From Escherichia marmotae (GTDB taxonomy: Bacteria; Pseudomonadota; Gammaproteobacteria; Enterobacterales; Enterobacteriaceae), in assembly GCF_002900365.1 (NCBI RefSeq), contig NZ_CP025979.1:620001-684000 (forward strand): a stretch of DNA of 64,000 bases, read 5' to 3'. A model generated the notes under the pieces. The model was not told where the DNA came from. It did no database searches and saw only the letters and a program-made list of their open reading frames with translations. A program made the position numbers and the translations under genes. Of this stretch, positions 1 through 7,488 are shown in pieces. Within the stretch, counting starts at the first letter, position 1. The number at the start of each line of letters is the position of its first letter.

Positions 1-1
1 A

Positions 2-1687
2 TTGAAGAAGGTTTGGCTTAACCGTTATCCCGCGGATGTTCCGACGGAGATCAACCCTGACCGTTATCAATCTCTGGTAGATATGTTTGAGCAATCGGTC
101 GCGCGCTATGCCGACAAGCCCGCGTTTGTGAATATGGGGGAGGTGATGACCTTCCGCAAACTGGAAGAGCGCAGCCGTGCGTTCGCCGCGTATTTACAAC
201 AAGGGCTGGGGCTGAAGAAGGGCGATCGCGTTGCGCTGATGATGCCTAACTTATTGCAATATCCGGTGGCGCTGTTCGGCATTTTGCGCGCCGGGATGAT
301 CGTCGTAAACGTCAATCCGTTATATACCCCGCGCGAGCTTGAGCATCAGCTCAACGACAGCGGCGCATCTGCGATTGTCATCGTGTCCAACTTTGCCCAT
401 ACCCTGGAAAAAGTGGTTGATAAAACCGCTGTCCAGCACGTGATTCTGACACGTATGGGCGATCAGCTTTCTACGGCGAAAGGGACGCTGGTTAACTTCG
501 TTGTTAAATACATCAAGCGTCTGGTGCCGAAATATCATCTGCCAGATGCCATTTCATTTCGTAGCGCTCTGCATAATGGTTACCGGATGCAGTACGTAAA
601 ACCTGAACTGGTGCCGGAAGATTTAGCCTTCCTGCAATACACCGGCGGCACCACTGGCGTGGCGAAAGGCGCAATGCTGACTCACCGCAATATGCTGGCA
701 AATCTGGAACAGGTTAACGCGACCTACGGGCCGCTGTTGTATCCGGGTAAAGAGCTGGTGGTGACGGCATTGCCGCTGTATCACATTTTCGCATTGACCA
801 TTAACTGCCTGCTGTTTATCGAACTGGGCGGGCAGAATCTGCTTATTACTAACCCACGTGATATTCCGGGGCTGGTGAAAGAGCTGGCGAAATATCCGTT
901 TACCGCGATCACCGGCGTTAACACGTTGTTCAACGCGTTGCTGAACAATAAAGAATTCCAGCAACTGGATTTCTCCAGTCTGCATCTTTCCGCTGGTGGT
1001 GGGATGCCTGTTCAGCAAGTGGTGGCAGAACGCTGGGTGAAACTGACCGGACAATATCTGCTGGAAGGTTATGGCCTGACCGAGTGTGCACCGCTGGTCA
1101 GCGTTAACCCGTATGATATTGATTATCATAGCGGTAGCATTGGTTTGCCGGTGCCGTCGACCGAAGCCAAGTTGGTTGATGACGACGATAACGAAGTACC
1201 GCCGGGTCAACCGGGTGAGCTTTGTGTCAAAGGGCCGCAGGTGATGCTGGGCTACTGGCAGCGTCCGGATACTACCGATGAAATCATCAAAAATGGCTGG
1301 TTACACACCGGCGACATCGCGGTGATGGATGAAGAAGGATTCCTGCGCATTGTCGATCGTAAAAAAGACATGATTCTGGTTTCTGGCTTTAACGTCTACC
1401 CCAATGAGATTGAAGATGTGGTCATGCAGCACCCAGGTGTACAGGAAGTGGCGGCTGTTGGCGTACCTTCCGGTTCCAGCGGTGAAGCGGTGAAAATCTT
1501 CGTGGTGAAAAAAGACTCGTCACTCACGGAAGAATCACTGGTGACTTTTTGCCGCCGTCAGCTCACAGGCTATAAAGTACCGAAGCTGGTGGAGTTTCGT
1601 GATGAGTTACCGAAATCTAACGTCGGAAAAATTTTGCGACGAGAATTACGTGACGAAGCGCGCGGCAAAGTGGACAATAAAGCCTGA
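2..1687 (+). CDS. fadD: Long-chain-fatty-acid--CoA ligase FadD
   Basis: Activates exogenous long-chain fatty acids to acyl-CoA at the inner membrane, driving vectorial uptake and feeding beta-oxidation. The protein is 561 residues, full length for the family, and starts at a TTG codon two bases from the window edge, so the promoter and RBS are not visible. The AMP-forming signature YTGGTTGVAKGA begins at residue 213, GYGLTE lies near 356-361, and the fatty-acyl signature NGWLHTGD...DRKK falls near 431-455. It is followed by an intrinsic terminator and then rnd. In the family, FadR represses and CRP activates it, but those sites lie outside the window. Confidence 0.98.
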   Translation: MKKVWLNRYPADVPTEINPDRYQSLVDMFEQSVARYADKPAFVNMGEVMTFRKLEERSRAFAAYLQQGLGLKKGDRVALMMPNLLQYPVALFGILRAGMIVVNVNPLYTPRELEHQLNDSGASAIVIVSNFAHTLEKVVDKTAVQHVILTRMGDQLSTAKGTLVNFVVKYIKRLVPKYHLPDAISFRSALHNGYRMQYVKPELVPEDLAFLQYTGGTTGVAKGAMLTHRNMLANLEQVNATYGPLLYPGKELVVTALPLYHIFALTINCLLFIELGGQNLLITNPRDIPGLVKELAKYPFTAITGVNTLFNALLNNKEFQQLDFSSLHLSAGGGMPVQQVVAERWVKLTGQYLLEGYGLTECAPLVSVNPYDIDYHSGSIGLPVPSTEAKLVDDDDNEVPPGQPGELCVKGPQVMLGYWQRPDTTDEIIKNGWLHTGDIAVMDEEGFLRIVDRKKDMILVSGFNVYPNEIEDVVMQHPGVQEVAAVGVPSGSSGEAVKIFVVKKDSSLTEESLVTFCRRQLTGYKVPKLVEFRDELPKSNVGKILRRELRDEARGKVDNKA

Positions 1688-1732
1688 GCGTTAAGTCAGT
1701 CGTCAGACGCCGGTTAATCCGGCGTTTTTTTT
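1646..1732 (+). ncRNA. sroD: Candidate fadD 3'-end sRNA (SroD-like)
   Basis: From memory, K-12 carries the small RNA SroD across the end of fadD and the gap to rnd. The equivalent stretch here is intact: the last codons of fadD followed by a strong hairpin and U8 tail, which is the shape of a 3'-UTR-derived RNA. No separate promoter is obvious, so it would arise by processing or from inside fadD. Exact ends are inferred. Confidence 0.35.
1707..1732 (+). terminator. fadD intrinsic terminator / rnd U8 leader element
   Basis: A perfect 7-bp GC-rich stem (ACGCCGG/CCGGCGT) with a TTAAT loop runs straight into eight T residues at 1725-1732. The same U8 run lies just upstream of the UUG start of rnd. 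In E. coli a run of eight U residues in the rnd leader is known to be needed for RNase D translation. Confidence 0.85.
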
Positions 1733-1756
1733 GACGCCCACTAAAGAGAATACAAT

Positions 1757-2884
1757 TTGAATTACCAAATGATTACCACGGACGATGCGCTGGCTTCTTT
1801 GTGTGAAGCCGTCCGTGCCTTTCCGGCGATAGCCCTGGATACTGAATTTGTACGTACGCGCACCTATTACCCGCAACTTGGGTTGATTCAACTTTTTGAT
1901 GGCGAACATCTGGCGCTAATCGATCCACTCGGGATCACCGACTGGTCACCGCTGAAAGCGATCCTGCGCGATCCTTCCATCACCAAATTTCTCCATGCGG
2001 GCAGTGAAGATCTGGAAGTGTTCCTCAATGTCTTTGGTGAGTTACCACAACCTCTGATTGACACGCAAATCCTCGCCGCATTCTGTGGACGCCCGATGTC
2101 ATGGGGCTTTGCCTCTATGGTGGAAGAGTATTCCGGCGTTACGCTCGACAAGAGCGAATCGCGCACCGACTGGCTGGCCAGACCGCTAACCGAGCGTCAA
2201 TGCGAATACGCGGCGGCGGACGTCTGGTATCTGTTACCGATCGCCGCAAAGCTGATGGTTGAAACGGAAGCCTCTGGTTGGCTACCTGCGGCACTGGATG
2301 AATGCCGCCTGATGCAAACGCGTCGTCAGGAGATCGTTGCGCCAGAAGACGCATGGCGTGATATCACCAATGCCTGGCAATTACGCACGCGCCAACTCGC
2401 CTGTCTGCAACTGCTAGCCGACTGGCGGCTGCGTAAGGCTCGGGAGCGCGATCTGGCGGTGAACTTTGTCGTGCGTGAAGAGCATTTGTGGTCGGTAGCG
2501 CGTTATATGCCGGGCAGTCTGGGCGAGCTGGATAGCCTGGGCTTATCCGGTAGCGAAATCCGCTTCCACGGTAAGACGTTGCTGGCGCTGGTAGAGAAAG
2601 CGCAGGCATTGCCAGAAGAGGCCTTGCCGCAGCCGATGCTTAACCTGATGGATATGCCCGGTTATCGCAAAGCGTTTAAAGCGATTAAGTCGCTGATTAC
2701 TGACGTGAGTGAAACGCACAAGATCAGCGTCGAATTGCTGGCATCGCGTCGGCAAATCAACCAACTGCTGAACTGGCACTGGAAATTAAAACCACAGAAT
2801 AATTTGCCAGAGCTGATTTCCGGCTGGCGTGGTGCGCTGATGGCGGAAGCATTACACAATTTATTGCAGGAATATCCGCAATAA
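1757..2884 (+). CDS. rnd: Ribonuclease D
   Basis: A 3'-5' exoribonuclease for tRNA 3'-end maturation and stable RNA turnover. The 375-residue length matches the family. The DEDD nuclease domain carries D28 and E30 (LDTEF), the HAGSEDLEVF block with the second Asp, and YAAADVWYLL with the last Asp and its Tyr. Two HRDC domains follow in the C-terminal half. The start is TTG at 1757, with only a weak purine run upstream; translation is known to rely on the U8 stretch instead. It follows the fadD terminator and is probably transcribed from its own promoter. Confidence 0.97.
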   Translation: MNYQMITTDDALASLCEAVRAFPAIALDTEFVRTRTYYPQLGLIQLFDGEHLALIDPLGITDWSPLKAILRDPSITKFLHAGSEDLEVFLNVFGELPQPLIDTQILAAFCGRPMSWGFASMVEEYSGVTLDKSESRTDWLARPLTERQCEYAAADVWYLLPIAAKLMVETEASGWLPAALDECRLMQTRRQEIVAPEDAWRDITNAWQLRTRQLACLQLLADWRLRKARERDLAVNFVVREEHLWSVARYMPGSLGELDSLGLSGSEIRFHGKTLLALVEKAQALPEEALPQPMLNLMDMPGYRKAFKAIKSLITDVSETHKISVELLASRRQINQLLNWHWKLKPQNNLPELISGWRGALMAEALHNLLQEYPQ

Positions 2885-2889
2885 AACGT

Positions 2890-2933
2890 GCGTAAGCCGG
2901 ACAAGGTGCGTTATGCGCTGCATCCGGCTTCGG
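2890..2933. repeat. REP element
   Basis: Repetitive extragenic palindrome just past the rnd stop. Arms AAGCCGG (2894-2900) and CCGGCTT (2924-2930) enclose GTGCG...CGCTGC typical of enterobacterial REPs. It probably protects or ends the rnd transcript. Confidence 0.8.
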
Positions 2934-2981
2934 ATAAACTACAAATCCAACACCAGTCGGTTCAAATAAACTGGTTTGACC

Positions 2982-3095
2982 TTAACGCAAAATAATTTTG
3001 CAAATAGCGTCAGTAAATTGTGGCGTGGTGGCTGCCTTTCATATCCGGTGTTTTTGGCCCGTGAGTAATCACATCTTCAATCGCTTCCAGGTTTG
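2982..3095 (-). pseudogene. dmlA: 3' remnant of D-malate dehydrogenase gene dmlA
   Basis: Read on the minus strand, this stretch encodes LEAIEDVITHGPKTPDMKG, followed after a frame change by TPQFTDAICKIILR and a stop at 2982. That matches the C-terminus of DmlA (YeaU), NAD-dependent D-malate dehydrogenase, as I recall it. Two nucleotides appear lost between the blocks, so the fragment is frameshifted as well as lacking the N-terminal roughly 320 residues. It points toward rnd and abuts the dmlR remnant, which is divergent from dmlA in K-12. The K-12 genes yeaV, yeaW and yeaX, expected between dmlA and rnd, are also missing. Confidence 0.75.
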
Positions 3096-3412
3096 GTGTC
3101 TGGCAATTGCGCAATAAAGAAGGGCAGCATACGATTAAAGTTACCGGGCCGATGTTGTCTAATCATGGGGAAATTGTGCATCAGTGGTGCCTCGATGGCC
3201 AGGGGATTGCGCTGCGTTCCTGGTGGGATGTCAGTGAAAATATTGCCAGTGGTCATTTAGCGCAAGTGCTACCGGAATATTACCAGCCAGCGAATGTCTG
3301 GGCGGTATATGTATCAAGGCTGGCGATGTCAGCGAAGGTGCGGATAACGGTAGAGTTTTTACGCCAGTATTTTTCCCAACACTATCCGAATTTTTCACTG
3401 GACCAGGCATGA
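3096..3412 (+). pseudogene. dmlR: 3' remnant of LysR regulator gene dmlR
   Basis: About 105 codons with the C-terminal effector-domain pattern of LysR-type regulators: a WQLRNKEG strand, NHGEI, the QGIALRSWWDV segment, GHLAQVLPEY and a final helix VRITVEFLRQYF. There is no winged-helix DNA-binding half, start codon context or RBS. By position (upstream of leuE, beside a dmlA tail) this is the end of dmlR (yeaT), activator of D-malate growth. A TTG at 3107 could open a 101-residue frame, but nothing suggests it is used. The junction with the dmlA remnant lies near 3088-3102. Confidence 0.75.
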
Positions 3413-3538
3413 ATAACAATTCAATTGTCCAGTTATTGTCAGGTTAAAACCTGATTTTCTCCTTTCTAAGCCGTTGCGGATTGGTTAGCATATTCACCTT
3501 TAATCGCGCATGATCCAAAGAGAATTAAAGAGGTTAAT

Positions 3539-4177
3539 GTGTTCGCAGAATATGGGGTTCTGAATTACTGGACCTATCTGGTTGGTGCCATTTTTATCGT
3601 GTTGGTGCCTGGGCCGAATACCCTGTTTGTGCTTAAAAATAGCGTCAGCAGTGGAGTGAAAGGCGGTTATCTTGCGGCCTGCGGTGTATTTATCGGTGAC
3701 GCGGTATTGATGTTTCTGGCGTGGGCTGGTGTCGCAACCTTAATTAAGACCACACCGATATTATTCAATATCGTACGTTATCTTGGCGCGTTTTATTTGC
3801 TCTATCTGGGGGGTAAAATTCTTTACGCCACCCTGAAAGGTAAAAATAACGAGGCTAAATCAGATGAGCCACAATATGGTGCCATCTTCAAGCGCGCATT
3901 AATTTTGAGTCTGACCAATCCGAAAGCCATTTTGTTCTATGTGTCGTTTTTCGTACAGTTTATTGATGTCAATGCGCCACATACTGGGATTTCATTCTTT
4001 ATTTTGGCGACAACACTGGAATTGGTAAGCTTCTGTTATTTGAGCTTCCTGATTATTTCAGGTGCATTTGTCACGCAATACATTCGCACCAAGAAGAAAC
4101 TAGCCAAAGTGGGCAACTCGCTGATTGGTCTGATGTTTGTTGGTTTTGCCGCACGACTGGCGACGCTGCAGTCTTAA
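3539..4177 (+). CDS. leuE: Leucine exporter LeuE (RhtB/LysE family)
   Basis: Inner-membrane efflux carrier for leucine and some analogues. 212 residues with about six hydrophobic segments and the LysE/RhtB N-terminal signature around residues 20-33 (VLVPGPNTLFVLKN). The second half has the conserved SLTNPKAILFY stretch. The start is GTG at 3539, preceded by AAAGAGG. Monocistronic between the dmlR scar and yeaR. In E. coli it is known to be Lrp-dependent and leucine-inducible; I did not identify a specific Lrp site. Confidence 0.96.
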   Translation: MFAEYGVLNYWTYLVGAIFIVLVPGPNTLFVLKNSVSSGVKGGYLAACGVFIGDAVLMFLAWAGVATLIKTTPILFNIVRYLGAFYLLYLGGKILYATLKGKNNEAKSDEPQYGAIFKRALILSLTNPKAILFYVSFFVQFIDVNAPHTGISFFILATTLELVSFCYLSFLIISGAFVTQYIRTKKKLAKVGNSLIGLMFVGFAARLATLQS

Positions 4178-4184
4178 TGCTTTC

Positions 4185-4204
4185 AGCCCGCGATGCTGCG
4201 GGCT
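4185..4204 (+). terminator. Hairpin after leuE
   Basis: Seven-bp perfect stem AGCCCGC/GCGGGCT with a 6-nt loop, eight bases after the leuE stop. The tail TCCCTCCTG is poor in T, so it may be a weak terminator or a 3'-end stabiliser. Confidence 0.5.
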
Positions 4205-4259
4205 TCCCTCCTGAAATGCATCTGTATTCACCGTTTGATGATGCTAAAAAGTAACCAAT

Positions 4260-4282
4260 AAATGGTATTTAAAATGCAAATT
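4260..4282. promoter_or_regulatory. Candidate NsrR operator upstream of yeaR
   Basis: The segment AATGGTATTTAAAATGCAAA is a near-palindrome resembling the two AANATGCATTT half sites of the NO sensor NsrR. Known biology fits: yeaR-yoaG is NsrR-repressed and NarL-activated by nitrate. A TACTCTG heptamer 11 bp downstream could be a NarL half-site. It lies about 70-90 bp before the yeaR start. Confidence 0.5.
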
Positions 4283-4348
4283 ATCAGGCGTACTCTGAAA
4301 CGGCTGAAATAAATGGTTTTCAGCATATTTACTGAAGGAGGGAAAAGG

Positions 4349-4708
4349 ATGCTGCAAATCCCACAGAACTACATTCATACGCGCTCAACACCTTTCTGGA
4401 ATAAACAAACTGCGCCTGCCGGAATATTCGAACGTCATCTTGATAAAGGAACGCGTCCGGGTGTTTATCCACGCCTGTCCGTTATGCATGGGGCGGTCAA
4501 ATATCTCGGCTACGCCGATGAACACAGCGCAGAACCTGATCAGGTGATCCTCATCGAAGCAGGTCAATTCGCGGTGTTCCCGCCAGAAAAGTGGCACAAT
4601 ATTGAAGCCATGACTGACGATACTTATTTCAACATTGACTTCTTCGTTGCTCCTGAAGTCCTGATGGAAGGTGCAAAACAACGGAAAGTCATTCATAGCG
4701 GGAAATGA
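4349..4708 (+). CDS. yeaR: YeaR, nitrate/NO-induced cupin-like protein (DUF1971)
   Basis: 119-residue cytosolic protein of the TehB/YeaR-like DUF1971 group, predicted to fold as a small cupin; conserved features include WHNIEAMTDDTYFNIDFF. The start at 4349 has an ideal GGAGGGAAAAGG RBS; an in-frame ATG 36 bases upstream would add 12 residues without a good RBS. The gene is four bases from yoaG and forms an operon with it. Nitrate or NO induction is family knowledge, and mutants have been linked to tellurite and NO stress. The exact biochemical role is unknown. Confidence 0.95.
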   Translation: MLQIPQNYIHTRSTPFWNKQTAPAGIFERHLDKGTRPGVYPRLSVMHGAVKYLGYADEHSAEPDQVILIEAGQFAVFPPEKWHNIEAMTDDTYFNIDFFVAPEVLMEGAKQRKVIHSGK

Positions 4709-4711
4709 ATC

Positions 4712-4894
4712 ATGGGCAAAGCAACGTATACCGTAACCGTCACCAATAACAGTAATGGTGTTTCTGTCGATTACGAAACAGAGACGCCGATGACCTTGCT
4801 GGTGCCAGAAGTGGCGGCTGAAGTAATAAAAGATCTCGTCAATACCGTGCGTTCATATGACACGGAAAACGAACATGATGTTTGTGGTTGGTAA
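4712..4894 (+). CDS. yoaG: YoaG, small nitrate-induced protein (DUF1869)
   Basis: 60-residue protein, known from structural work on the family to form an intertwined beta-rich dimer. Sequence features are alternating Thr/Val strands (ATYTVTVTNNSNGVSVDYETET) followed by a helix PEVAAEVIKDLVNTVRSY. It starts four bases after yeaR with ATGG and shares its promoter. An inverted repeat (4910-4932) follows the stop, but it is trailed by A rather than T residues. Function unknown; co-regulation suggests a role in nitrate or NO response. Confidence 0.94.
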   Translation: MGKATYTVTVTNNSNGVSVDYETETPMTLLVPEVAAEVIKDLVNTVRSYDTENEHDVCGW

Positions 4895-5042
4895 TAATTG
4901 CTAATGTCAGATGGCGCTAATTCAGCGCCATCGCAAAAAAAATCCTCTGTGACACACATCACAATTCTTGCTTCTCTTATGTTGTGCTATGCTTTTTATC
5001 AGCGACTAACCCGCTAATGCAAAACAGATAAGTGAGGAAACA

Positions 5043-5291
5043 ATGGGCATTCTGTCATGGATTATTTTTGGACTTATTGCCGGTATTCTGGCGAAGTGGA
5101 TCATGCCTGGTAAAGATGGTGGTGGATTCTTTATGACCATCCTGCTGGGAATTATCGGTGCCGTAGTTGGTGGATGGATCAGTACACTGTTTGGTTTTGG
5201 CAAAGTCGATGGCTTTAACTTTGGTAGTTTTGTTGTTGCCGTGATTGGTGCGCTTGTCGTGTTGTTTATCTACAGAAAAGTCAAAAGTTAA
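5043..5291 (+). CDS. yeaQ: YeaQ, GlsB/YeaQ/YmgE family membrane protein
   Basis: 82 residues forming three hydrophobic helices (about 3-20, 29-50 and 60-78) with glycine-rich signatures GLIAGILAKW and LLGIIGAVVGGW, typical of the transglycosylase-associated (GlsB/YmgE) family. The RBS GTGAGGAAACA precedes ATG. Members are small inner-membrane proteins raised in stationary phase or stress. A GTGCTATGCT hexamer near 4983-4992 resembles a sigma-S -10 region. No biochemical function is established. Confidence 0.93.
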   Translation: MGILSWIIFGLIAGILAKWIMPGKDGGGFFMTILLGIIGAVVGGWISTLFGFGKVDGFNFGSFVVAVIGALVVLFIYRKVKS

Positions 5292-5349
5292 TGCTGAAAA
5301 ACACAAAGGCTGCCGACAGGCAGTCTTTGCTATTTTTACCGACGTAGTG

Positions 5350-5424
5350 TTACCACCATCCCAGCTCGGTGCCAAGAACGACAATAATCGCCACGCCCAT
5401 CATGATAATCGTTGTTTTTTTCAT
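5350..5424 (-). CDS. yoaJ: YoaJ, 24-residue membrane peptide
   Basis: A tiny ORF encoding MKKTTIIMMGVAIIVVLGTELGWW: two basic residues, one hydrophobic helix and an aromatic C-terminus, as expected of a single-pass inner-membrane peptide. It matches K-12 YoaJ as recalled. An alternative ATG six bases upstream (5430) would overlap the yoaK stop as ATGA and add Met-Lys, suggesting translational coupling. Function unknown. Confidence 0.85.
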   Translation of the reverse strand: MKKTTIIMMGVAIIVVLGTELGWW

Positions 5425-5426
5425 CT

Positions 5427-5525
5427 TCATGCCCCCGGGGCCGCATAGCCGCCAATAAAAAACCACGCTAAAAATACGACTGCCGTAATAAAGATTACGA
5501 CGGGAAAGATAATACCGATTCGCAT
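5427..5525 (-). CDS. yoaK: YoaK, 32-residue membrane peptide
   Basis: Encodes a 32-residue peptide beginning MRIGIIFPVVIF with one long hydrophobic segment and an aromatic/Gly end (WFFIGGYAAPGA). It corresponds to K-12 YoaK, a member of the sORF class of inner-membrane peptides. RBS CTTTGGTGGTAAC precedes ATG at 5525. It sits directly upstream of yoaJ and 32 bases after dgcP, in the same direction, so the three could share a transcript. Function unknown. Confidence 0.85.
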   Translation of the reverse strand: MRIGIIFPVVIFITAVVFLAWFFIGGYAAPGA

Positions 5526-5557
5526 GTTACCACCAAAGAAAAGGATGTGAATATGCC

Positions 5558-6583
5558 TCAGGAATGCCTGTCTGAATGCGCGATAAAAGGTGTTTTCTCT
5601 TTGTGTTTTTTCTCCTGATACATCGCGATATCGGCAGCATGCAGGGCACTGTCTGCGTCGGTTGTTTCAGGATCCACTTCAACTATGCCAAGACTGGCAC
5701 CAGGATAAAACAGCTCAATATCGCCCAAGTGATATTCTCCACGTATTTGCTGTTGAATACGCTCACGCAGTGACGGGATATCCGCGTTTTCATTAACCAG
5801 AGATACGACTAAAAATTCATCGCCGCCGAGACGACCAATAATCTCGCCATTTTGATGCAGCTTATTGAGGCGCTCACCAACCTGAATAAGAAACAGATCG
5901 CCGCTATTGTGGCCAAAACGGTCATTGATTAGTTTGAAGTTATCCAGGTCGATAAAGGCAATCATGGCTTTACGCTTCAGATGCCGGGCAAGAGAAAACA
6001 GCGTCTTCAGGTTATCAAAAATCGCCCGCCGATTAGGTAGCCCAGTTAAAGAGTCAGTATACGACTGCGCAATCAAAGCGGCATTGGCTTCACGTAATTG
6101 CTCAACCAGCGCCTCTTTTTGAATATATTGTGCAATCAGCCCGGCGAATAACTGTAAAACCTGCTCTGCGCGCTCACTCCACGGACGCTTCTCGCTGCTG
6201 GCGGCGCAAAGTGTGCCATAGAATGAACCATCCGGTAAGTGAACCGGCGTGCTCAGGAATGTCGTGATGCCGAGATTGCGGGCTGCGATGCAGTCACCCC
6301 AACGATCGGGAACTTCATCGCTGAAAAAACAGTTTTCATCAATGGCGCGTTTGCACAACGAGTAATCCCACGAGACAGTAAAATTCTCCGGAATGTGCAT
6401 TTTCTGGCTATTACGGGCGAACAGAATATGTTGCAGGCGCGCGTCAATATCCACTTTTGTCAGATAAGTCGACTCCATGTCGGTGACCATTTCCAGCATC
6501 TCCAGAAGCTGCCGAACCAGACTTTCGAGAGAATGTTCTGAGGCGAGTGACTGCGAAACGCGGGCAATGATCTGATCTGACAC
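5558..6583 (-). CDS. dgcP: Diguanylate cyclase DgcP (GAF-GGDEF)
   Basis: 341 residues. An N-terminal GAF sensory domain (about residues 15-165) is followed by a GGDEF domain whose active site reads RLGGDEF, the intact signature needed to make cyclic di-GMP from two GTP. The SYTDSLTGLPNRR motif marks the domain boundary near residue 175. There is no membrane segment, so it is cytosolic. The start at 6583 is preceded by CCTGGAGTTCTTTCG. It is divergent from yoaF across about 180 bp. It is one of three GGDEF genes within 6 kb (with dgcJ and cdgI). Confidence 0.96.
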   Translation of the reverse strand: MSDQIIARVSQSLASEHSLESLVRQLLEMLEMVTDMESTYLTKVDIDARLQHILFARNSQKMHIPENFTVSWDYSLCKRAIDENCFFSDEVPDRWGDCIAARNLGITTFLSTPVHLPDGSFYGTLCAASSEKRPWSERAEQVLQLFAGLIAQYIQKEALVEQLREANAALIAQSYTDSLTGLPNRRAIFDNLKTLFSLARHLKRKAMIAFIDLDNFKLINDRFGHNSGDLFLIQVGERLNKLHQNGEIIGRLGGDEFLVVSLVNENADIPSLRERIQQQIRGEYHLGDIELFYPGASLGIVEVDPETTDADSALHAADIAMYQEKKHKEKTPFIAHSDRHS

Positions 6584-6767
6584 GAAAGAACTCCAGGATG
6601 CTGCGGGTAAAATGCTGATTATTTAATCTTTACAGGCATGATAAAACATCATCAACGAAGATGAAACTAGCTGTAATATATTTTAAGTGAATGTAAAAGA
6701 AATAGTGCTGCAAAACAAAACGATACCGCGATATTCTAAGGCGTAGATAAATGTGCGGGATCAATAT

Positions 6768-7022
6768 ATGAAAATTCTCAGTTTTGCTCTGCCTTGCCTG
6801 CTAATTCTGGCAGGGTGTTCAACTACTTCTCAGCCGGATGCGCCAAAACCGCCGCAGGTTGGCATGGCGAATCCGGCTTCGGTCTACTGTCAGCAGAAAG
6901 GCGGTACGCTCATTCCGGTGCAGACACCGCAAGGGGTCAGTAACAATTGCAAATTGCCGGGTGGTGAAACGATTGATGAATGGGCGTTATGGCGGCGGGA
7001 GCATCTGGCTGGTGAAAAATAA
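6768..7022 (+). CDS. yoaF: YoaF, DUF333 lipoprotein
   Basis: 84-residue predicted outer-membrane lipoprotein with signal peptide MKILSFALPCLLILAGC; the lipobox LAGC puts the lipidated Cys at residue 17. A DUF333 domain follows (NPASVYCQQKGG...NNCKLPGGETIDEWALWRR) with two Cys that may pair in the periplasm. The start chosen at 6768 gives a normal signal peptide; an ATG 15 bases upstream lies in the same frame but adds acidic residues. Function unknown; some DUF333 proteins bind haemolysin-like or protease-inhibitor targets, which is not evidence here. Confidence 0.92.
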   Translation: MKILSFALPCLLILAGCSTTSQPDAPKPPQVGMANPASVYCQQKGGTLIPVQTPQGVSNNCKLPGGETIDEWALWRREHLAGEK

Positions 7023-7043
7023 CAGCCGGATGCCATGCTAAAA

Positions 7044-7391
7044 TCACAAGCTGCGTAGCCAGTCGGCCAGGACCAGTGCATGGTTTTGCGTGGTATTTTT
7101 TGCCGAGTAGAGCAGGGTCAGCGGCTGTTTTTGAGCGATTTCCGCCAGCCGTTTCCCTTCCGGCTCGTGTTGCGCCAGTTCAGCAAGATATTGTTCGCGA
7201 AAGGTTTTAAAATCGACCACTTCTCCGTGAAAGGCTTTGCGCAACTCTGTTGATGGTGTGATCTCTTTATCCCACTCATCAAGTGCTAAATCAGTTTTTT
7301 TGATACCACGCGGCCAGAGGCGGTCGACCAGTACGCGATAACCATCGCTCTGTTCAGCCGGATCATAAACGCGTTTACACTGAATATTCAT
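7044..7391 (-). CDS. yeaO: YeaO, DUF488 family protein
   Basis: 115-residue cytosolic DUF488 protein with conserved CKRVYDPAEQSDGYR, VDRLWPRGIKK and LLYSAKNTTQNHALVLADWL. ATG at 7391 is seven codons inside the longest frame and follows GGGAGAACAAAC. Its function is unknown; the family is loosely linked with heavy-metal or stress loci. In K-12 the next genes would be yeaN-yeaM (the 2-nitroimidazole exporter NimT and its regulator NimR), which are absent, so yeaO now faces yeaL directly. Confidence 0.93.
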   Translation of the reverse strand: MNIQCKRVYDPAEQSDGYRVLVDRLWPRGIKKTDLALDEWDKEITPSTELRKAFHGEVVDFKTFREQYLAELAQHEPEGKRLAEIAQKQPLTLLYSAKNTTQNHALVLADWLRSL

Positions 7392-7488
7392 CGTGTTTGT
7401 TCTCCCTTTCACGCATGATTTACCACGTCACTATAGCACTTTGTGGCTGTTGGTTTTTTGTTGTGCCAGTTCTGAGTTCGAAAACAGT

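Noticed and set aside
623..1210. 195-codon frame antisense to fadD
   Set aside because: Inside fadD; composition (His/Gln/Arg-rich) typical of antisense shadow; no start signals.
4910..4932. GATGGCGCT/AGCGCCATC inverted repeat after yoaG as an intrinsic terminator
   Set aside because: It is followed by A residues, and on the other strand the T run precedes the stem, so neither direction is canonical.
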